18,384 nt of DNA from Verrucomicrobiota bacterium. Lineage in GTDB: Bacteria; Verrucomicrobiota; Kiritimatiellia; JAAZAB01. Below, one piece after another: positions 14,501-18,384 of the stretch (the stretch's first letter is position 1; each line of letters starts with the position of its first letter). Made by a program: the position numbers and the translations under genes. The stretch is from positions 1 to 18,384 of the forward strand of contig JAHIMN010000290.1 in NCBI GenBank assembly GCA_018896395.1. The letters are read 5' to 3'. The notes beneath the pieces are model-generated. The model made no database searches. It saw nothing but the letters and a program-made list of their open reading frames with translations, and was not told the DNA's origin.

Positions 14501-17500
14501 CTGGGCGACAGCGGGAACCATATATTCCAGTCCAGCCATGGACTCCAACGGCGTAATTTACGTGGGCGGGGGGGCTAACCTGTATGCGTTTAATACTAAC
14601 GGAAACACAAATCATACTTGGACTACGGGAGGTGCCATAGAGTCATCACCTGCCATTGCAGAGGATGGCACCATTTATGTGGCTGATATTGCCTATCTAT
14701 ATGCGTTCAATTCGGATGGTTCAACCAATTGGGTGTCCGTTGAGACGGATGCGGACGTTGAGTTCCAATCGCCTTTATTAAGACGCGATGGAACAATATA
14801 TTTTACAGACAATTTAAATTTATATGCAGTTTGTGGGAAATCGCAGATTTCTCAATCTTCCTGGCCGACATATAAACACGATGTCCTGCGCACGGGCAAC
14901 GCCGCGTTCGATGCGGCCGAGATCCTCACGCCCACAAACCTGACGGCGTCCCAGGGCGCCTATTCTAACTATGTGGACGTGAACTGGAACGGGGATCCCA
15001 ATGCCGATTATTACGAAGTCTTCCGCGGCACGAACGATGTGGACACGCCTTCGTTGTTTCAGACCCTGCTGACGACCAATTGCGTGGATACCAATGTTGC
15101 GCCGGGCCAGATTTATTATTACTGGGTACGGGTGGCGACCCCGGTGGCCATGAGCGACTTCAGCGCTTCCGCGTCGGGTGGCGTGCCGCCTTTACCGCCG
15201 ACGGGGGTCACTGCCAGCAAGGGGGAGCCTCCTCATACAAATGAAATCGCCATCACGTGGAACGCCTCATCGAATGCGACCACGTATTCTTTATACCACA
15301 GTCTGACCAATGCCACCAATACCGCTGACCTGTTGACAACCACGAACGTCACCGGGTATACGAATTCACCCCCCAGTATTACCCGCGGCTTGACCTATTA
15401 TTACTGGGTGCAGGCCGGCAATGGGGCGGCCGGCACCAGCGGCTTCAGCGCCGATTACGGCGTCACCAACTCCGGCGGCACGCCGCCCCTGGCGCCCACC
15501 AACATCACGGCCTCTACGAACGACTATCGGTGGGTGTACGTTGAGTGGAGCGCCTCGACGGGCGCCACTATGTACGCGGTGTATCGCAATACGAGCAATA
15601 ACATTCCCGCCGCCTTTATGGCGGTTACCAATGGCCTGACCTTTGCCGACACGACCGCCGAGTCGTTAAAGGATTATTATTACTGGGTGCGCTCCACCAA
15701 CGCATATGGCATGGGCGAGTTCAGCGCTTCGACTAACGGCTGGCGCCTGCTGGTGCCGCCGACGAATGTTCGCGCGGACGGTACGTTCACAAACAAAATC
15801 AGGGTGTCGTGGCAGGTTGAACCCGCGGCGACGAGCTACATCGTCTATCGCAACTCGACAAATTATTCGGCTACGGCGTCCAATATAGCCGCGACCGCGA
15901 CCAATTACGTTGACGACCTGTTTGTCGAACGCGGCGTCGGCTATTATTACTGGGTGCGGTCCAAGAACGCCTATGGCATCAGTGTCTTCAGCCAGGTTGC
16001 TGAAGGCGGCACGATGCCGCGTGCGCCGTTGTACGTCAATGCCACCGATGGCACGGATAATAACCCGGTGACTGTGACGTGGGACTCCGCCGTTTACGCC
16101 ACGGGTTACGAAGTGTTCCGTCAGAGTTCCTATGCGCCCTGGTCGCTGACCGAGCCGTTAGGGAGCGCGGATGGGACGATCTATTCGGATACCGCGGCCA
16201 GCCCCGGCCTGCGCTATTATTACTGGGTCAAAGCCACCAACCAGTTTGGACGCAGTGAATTGAGCGGGTTCGATACCGGCTACCGCCCGCTGGCGCCGCC
16301 CTACGCGATATCGGCCAGCGATGGCGTGTCCGCGGATCATCTGTATGTAAACTGGAGCAAGTCGAAAAATGCCTCCAGCTATGAGTTGTGGCGGGGCACG
16401 AACAGCGACCGCGCCGCCGCGCTGGTGTTGGTCAATGCCGTGACCACGAATGCCTACGACGATGCCGATTCTGTGCAGGGTGTGCTGTACTATTACTGGG
16501 TCAAGGCCAAGACCACGCAGTTCGTCAGCGACTTCAGTTCCTACGACAGCGGCTACCGGGCGCTGAGGCAGGTGGATATCGGTGTCTCCGACCTGGTGTT
16601 CCTGCCGACCCGCATGGCCGTCGTCGGCGCGCCGGCCGCGGCGTCTTTCCGGGTCACGAACTACGGCGTGCAGAATATGGCCGCACCCAACGCCGAGGTG
16701 GCTTATAACTTCTACATTTCCAGCAATTCCGTGTTTGGGGATGCGGATGATAAATGGATGGGTGGGACCAATGTGAGCATCCCGCTGGTGGTCGGTAACA
16801 GCGCGGTCGTGGTCCTGCCGAAGGCTGGGCGTAACTCATTAGCGGTGCCCACGGTCGTGCCGGGCTGGTATTACATCTTTGTGAACATCCAGCATGCGGC
16901 GCCAACGAAGTGGCTGGATCCGAACCTGGTCAATAATACGATCAGCCGCAATGGCGGCGTTATCCAGATCGGCGCCAGCCAGCCGGCAGGGCTTCTGCTG
17001 GTCAACGATTATAACGGCGACGGCTACACCGACCTGGCCATGTACCAGGAATCCACGGGCACTTGGGCCGTCTGGTTCTTCGGGGCCCAAGGGTTCACAA
17101 TGGCAGGCTACGGCGGCGTGGGATTCAAGGCCGTCCCGAGCGACTACGATGGCGACGGCAAGACCGACCTGGCGGTCTACAAGGAAGCCACGGGGACATG
17201 GGAAGTATGGCTCTCGGCCGGTGATTATGCCATGGCGTCGATTGACGGATGGGGCGGCCCCGGATTCGAGCCTGTGCCAAGCGACTATGATGGCGATGGC
17301 CTTGCTGACCCGGCGGTGTACCAGGCGTCCACGGGCACTTGGCGGGTCTGGCTATCCGGCACAAGCTATACGATGGAACAGGCTCTGCGACTACAGCCTT
17401 CAGGTTCCGGTATTCAGCCGGTTCCTGGTGATTACGACGGTGACGGCAAGGCTGACCCGGCAGTTTATCAGGAGCAGAGTGGCACTTGGCGGGTATGGTG

Positions 17501-17855
17501 GTCCACCTGGAAGTATGCGTCAGTCACCGCGGAAGGCTGGGGCGGATCCGGATATCGCCCCGTAGTGGCCGACTATGATCTCGATGGGATTATGGATCCG
17601 GCCGTTTTCCAGGCAAGCACTGGTTCGTGGAAGGTATGGCTTTCTGCCAGCGGTTACGCCGAGGAAAGCGCCCAAGGCTGGGGCAGCACCGGAACGATGG
17701 CCGTGACCGGCGATTATGATGGCGACGGCCTGGCCGATCCGGCCGTGTATTGGGATTCCTTTGGCATGTGGCGCCTGTGGCTTTCCGGCTCAGGCTACCA
17801 GAAGACGGAACTCCTGGTCTGGCCCGGCGACGGCTACCGGGCCGTCTGGCCGTAG
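11586..17855 (+). CDS. Giant secreted multi-domain protein: SBBP, PQQ-like, FN3, CARDB-like and FG-GAP repeats
   Basis: The product is 2089 residues from the ATG at 11586. That start opens directly on a signal peptide (KHGFLFVLVGLTFASIASA, cleavage near residue 24); a GTG at 11568 lies in a repeat. Domains in order: a repeat-derived linker (about 25-62); a DUF7948-like segment (about 62-280, starting PFIQNQGQI); seven SBBP blades (about 280-742; ASTYLGG...VAGYTASTNFP); eight PQQ-like blades (about 742-1105; SSPAI..DGTIYVGGG.LYAF) ending in WPTYKHDVLRTG; six FN3 domains (about 1110-1659, each with YYYWV); a CARDB-like domain (about 1660-1797); and six FG-GAP/VCBS-like repeats (1798-2089) with DYDGDG calcium-binding loops. 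No sortase, PEP-CTERM or T9SS-type C-terminal anchor is seen. It is likely an exported surface or matrix protein for adhesion or polymer binding. The PQQ portion is clearly AT-richer than its flanks. Confidence 0.88.
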   Translation: MASIIKHGFLFVLVGLTFASIASAEVGPATSPHSGASGPFAADGAIPPIGSQSQIGNRKSAIPLRVPFIQNQGQIADPHVLFYARTFGGTVYVTAEGQLVYVLPRSEDSPQSKIENRKSKIPHLAVIRETLVDADLMALPSGAERSGAIINSFIGNDPRRWQANIPSFTGVQFGDIYEGIALEVRATGDNVEKIFTVAPGADPARIALRLAGTEGVSITPSGELEARTALGPVRFTAPVAYQRNAAGERQSVSVAYALEGDQVGFCVGAFDAARPLVIDPLLASTFIGGSSSNVIRAMALDSQTNVLVAGYTASTDFPTTNSYDTNYHGGSYDGFIAKFDPYLTNLLAATYLGGASNDAIMAMGINSNNGAVYVAGYTASTDFPITNAAYSNYNGGDYDAFVSVLNSNLMTLTASTYLGGTNVDMAYAVALNAAADVYVAGYTASTNFPTNNIYGATFQTNLAGANDAFVAKFNAALSANQASTFVGGNSSDQAFSMAIDTNDFVYLAGITASTNFPVTNGYQMARSGASDAFVAKLSGALTNMVASTYLGGTGNEAANGIAVAPFTNIVCVVGYTESVNFPTTAGSQTTIGGLKDAFLTRLNLALTNVLASTYLGGTGDDEATAVLTSATTNSLRIYVAGHTTSSNFPVTTNAYDTSANGGRDAFVSYFGTGATLQASTYLGGATNDSAYAMALQADRFSLFVAGATASTNFPATLRAYDNDRTGRTNDYGFVTKLGFGLAYGTKKWQVTISDPGDLPLGSAWFGSPSLGWDGTIYVGGGSNLYAYDANGNERWHFRAKGHITDNGGYDGLGSTPAIARDGTIYFGTLNGYLHAVSKDGVGLRTNFFSGQKIYSSPAIGNDDTIYFGATESPWPFYAVSSNGTVRWTTNMASSIIGSPAIDTNGRIYVACSVGLSDAQLYMIDTNGTAQTNWSLSGVGTPSSPMIASNGWVYIGSGAKLYGFDTASSASQTWATAGTIYSSPAMDSNGVIYVGGGANLYAFNTNGNTNHTWTTGGAIESSPAIAEDGTIYVADIAYLYAFNSDGSTNWVSVETDADVEFQSPLLRRDGTIYFTDNLNLYAVCGKSQISQSSWPTYKHDVLRTGNAAFDAAEILTPTNLTASQGAYSNYVDVNWNGDPNADYYEVFRGTNDVDTPSLFQTLLTTNCVDTNVAPGQIYYYWVRVATPVAMSDFSASASGGVPPLPPTGVTASKGEPPHTNEIAITWNASSNATTYSLYHSLTNATNTADLLTTTNVTGYTNSPPSITRGLTYYYWVQAGNGAAGTSGFSADYGVTNSGGTPPLAPTNITASTNDYRWVYVEWSASTGATMYAVYRNTSNNIPAAFMAVTNGLTFADTTAESLKDYYYWVRSTNAYGMGEFSASTNGWRLLVPPTNVRADGTFTNKIRVSWQVEPAATSYIVYRNSTNYSATASNIAATATNYVDDLFVERGVGYYYWVRSKNAYGISVFSQVAEGGTMPRAPLYVNATDGTDNNPVTVTWDSAVYATGYEVFRQSSYAPWSLTEPLGSADGTIYSDTAASPGLRYYYWVKATNQFGRSELSGFDTGYRPLAPPYAISASDGVSADHLYVNWSKSKNASSYELWRGTNSDRAAALVLVNAVTTNAYDDADSVQGVLYYYWVKAKTTQFVSDFSSYDSGYRALRQVDIGVSDLVFLPTRMAVVGAPAAASFRVTNYGVQNMAAPNAEVAYNFYISSNSVFGDADDKWMGGTNVSIPLVVGNSAVVVLPKAGRNSLAVPTVVPGWYYIFVNIQHAAPTKWLDPNLVNNTISRNGGVIQIGASQPAGLLLVNDYNGDGYTDLAMYQESTGTWAVWFFGAQGFTMAGYGGVGFKAVPSDYDGDGKTDLAVYKEATGTWEVWLSAGDYAMASIDGWGGPGFEPVPSDYDGDGLADPAVYQASTGTWRVWLSGTSYTMEQALRLQPSGSGIQPVPGDYDGDGKADPAVYQEQSGTWRVWWSTWKYASVTAEGWGGSGYRPVVADYDLDGIMDPAVFQASTGSWKVWLSASGYAEESAQGWGSTGTMAVTGDYDGDGLADPAVYWDSFGMWRLWLSGSGYQKTELLVWPGDGYRAVWP
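11672..11700 (+). repeat. Dispersed repeat word shared with gcvT, inside the giant gene
   Basis: These 29 bp are identical at 24 positions to 7821-7849 within gcvT. Here they encode part of the linker after the signal peptide (TSPHSGASGP), compared with TSLRYGASGH in GcvT, so even the reading frame is the same. Confidence 0.85.
11740..11767 (+). repeat. In-frame heptamer array aatcgca/aatcggc
   Basis: There are four exact 7-bp units, aatcgca and aatcggc alternating, encoding QIGNRKSAI in the linker before the first conserved domain. It is closely related to the array at 11917-11944. Confidence 0.9.
11917..11944 (+). repeat. In-frame heptamer array aatcgaa, four perfect units
   Basis: There are four identical copies of aatcgaa, encoding SKIENRKSKI inside the first conserved domain (about residues 111-120), immediately after a small palindrome (gaggac/gtcctc). 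Confidence 0.92.
14926..16563 (+). repeat. Six FN3-module coding repeats
   Basis: There are six tandem modules of 267-282 bp. The 14-bp string tattattactgggt, coding YYYWV, occurs exactly at 15114, 15396, 15675, 15942 and 16215, and with one change at 16488. Protein similarity between modules is otherwise moderate. Confidence 0.85.
17007..17800 (+). repeat. Six FG-GAP/VCBS-like coding repeats
   Basis: Acidic D-x-[DN]-x-[DG]-G loops start at 17007, 17142, 17283, 17430, 17571 and 17712, a period of 135-147 bp. Each unit reads roughly DYDGDGxxDPAVYxxSTGxWxVWLS. The fifth unit has DYDLDG, a weakened calcium loop. Confidence 0.85.
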
Positions 17856-17897
17856 GCCGGACGACGGATGGCAGAGGTTAAGATAAGAGGGCGGAAT

Positions 17898-17931
17898 ATT
17901 GCCCGCGAATCACGCTAAAAGAACGCGAAAA
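17898..17931. repeat. Diverged single arm of the 9732-9859 element
   Basis: The bases attgcccgcgaatcacgc and the following acgcgaaaa closely match the left arm at 9731-9764 with a few substitutions. No opposing arm is found before the prepilin start, so this is a solo or decayed copy in the 119-bp gap. Confidence 0.8.
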
Positions 17932-17974
17932 ATAATCATCAAAACGCTGATGTTCGTGCAAAATTAAGGTGCTT

Positions 17975-18384
17975 ATGAAGTCTTCCGTTCTTCGTTCTTC
18001 TGATCAGGGCTGTCGTCTGTCGTCTGTCGTCCGTCGTCCCGCCTTCGCTAAAGCTACGGTGGGCAGGCTGGCGTCTGGTTTCACGCTCGTCGAGCTCATG
18101 GTCGTGGTGGCCATTATCTCGATTTTGCTCATGCTGTTGATCCCCAATATCCGCGCCATGCGCGAAAAGGCCTGGTCCTCTTATTGCCAGAACAATCTTC
18201 GCCAGTACGGCATTGCCATGAATCAATATATGGCCGATTATAGCGGTTACTTTATTTATCCGGGCGCCGGCGGTCGCAGTTATGGTGCTGATTTTGACAA
18301 CAAACATGCTGCGGCGAAGGATGCGTATGCGTTCATATCAGGAAGCGGTGGACAAGCGAGTAGCGGCGGACATGCCTGGTATGA
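17975..18384 (+). CDS. Prepilin-type N-terminal cleavage/methylation protein (pseudopilin), partial
   Basis: The frame is open from ATG 17975 to the window end (136 codons plus 2 bases), so the C-terminus is missing. SGFTLVELMVVVAIISILLMLLIP is a prepilin peptidase site and transmembrane helix: cleavage between Gly35 and Phe36, with Glu40 as the +5 Glu. The next segment, CQNNLRQYGIAMNQYMADYSGYF, is typical of PVC-type pseudopilins (type II secretion or type IV pilus-like). An AAGGTG Shine-Dalgarno (about 17966-17971) lies a few bases before the ATG. The leader is unusually long at 35 residues. Residues about 13-32 (RLSSVVRRPAFAKATVGRL) come from two dispersed repeat words, the heptamer array at 18012-18039 and the GC-rich word at 18038-18068. 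The gene follows the giant secreted protein, which could be its cargo, but that is inference. Confidence 0.9.
   Translation, partial: MKSSVLRSSDQGCRLSSVVRRPAFAKATVGRLASGFTLVELMVVVAIISILLMLLIPNIRAMREKAWSSYCQNNLRQYGIAMNQYMADYSGYFIYPGAGGRSYGADFDNKHAAAKDAYAFISGSGGQASSGGHAWY
18012..18039 (+). repeat. Heptamer array gtcgtct/gtcgtcc in the prepilin leader
   Basis: There are four exact 7-bp units: gtcgtct twice, then gtcgtcc twice. They translate as RLSSVVRR-type sequence. The reverse-complement form is at 9685-9712, and single units lie near 5456-5466 and 5495-5503. Confidence 0.92.
18038..18068 (+). repeat. GC-rich palindromic word in the prepilin leader
   Basis: It reads cccgccttcgctaaagct then acggtgggcaggc. 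The minus strand of 5508-5538 has nearly the same word, differing at about five positions and one gap. It encodes PAFAKATVGRL, immediately before the prepilin cleavage site. Confidence 0.85.

Noticed and set aside
17821..17843. Terminator hairpin ggcccgg/ccgggcc at the end of the giant gene
   Set aside because: A perfect 7-bp stem, but it lies inside the coding sequence and no T-run follows. It is probably a consequence of GC-rich codons.
17939..18307. Minus-strand ORF of 122 codons opposite the prepilin
   Set aside because: The plus strand encodes an unmistakable prepilin motif; the minus frame has no features.

Overview
The window looks like a bacterial chromosome segment of moderately high GC. 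The split glycine decarboxylase (gcvPA plus gcvPB), a prepilin followed by the CxxNLRQxGIAxxQY-type segment, and a giant secreted SBBP/PQQ/FN3/FG-GAP protein together suggest the PVC superphylum (Kiritimatiellota/Lentisphaerota/Verrucomicrobiota-like). That assignment is inference from gene types, with no marker gene present. No rRNA, tRNA, CRISPR, transposase or phage gene was seen.

Layout: six genes run leftward in the first 6.7 kb. Left to right they are a small outer-membrane beta-barrel protein, a NodB-type polysaccharide deacetylase, an M24/creatinase-fold protein with degenerate metal ligands, a NagB-type glucosamine-6-phosphate deaminase, a Gfo/Idh/MocA oxidoreductase and a DegT/DnrJ/EryC1 aminotransferase. 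A divergent, repeat-filled spacer (about 6671-7086) separates them from five rightward genes: gcvT, gcvPA, gcvPB (glycine cleavage; gcvH and lpd are absent here), a 2089-residue secreted multi-domain protein, and a prepilin cut off by the window end. The leftward genes are compatible with amino-sugar and cell-surface polysaccharide metabolism, and the rightward ones with C1/glycine metabolism plus a surface/secretion module. The operons are loose, because most gaps hold repeats.

The most unusual signal is in the gaps. Most gaps carry short 'words' repeated in tandem with a period of exactly 7 bp (sometimes 8 or 9), usually about four copies. The words differ (gtcgtct, ggtcaga, gaaccct, tgttcgg, aatcgaa and others) but the period is kept. 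Several gaps are also bounded by long inverted repeats (9732-9859, 6795-6872, 1636-1789, 11360-11450). The same words have entered coding sequence in frame: a loop of GcvT, three places in the first 120 codons of the giant protein, and the leader peptide of the prepilin. This resembles the heptanucleotide STRR repeats described in cyanobacteria, but here many unrelated words share one period and are combined with inverted-repeat modules. It is the main candidate for something under-described.
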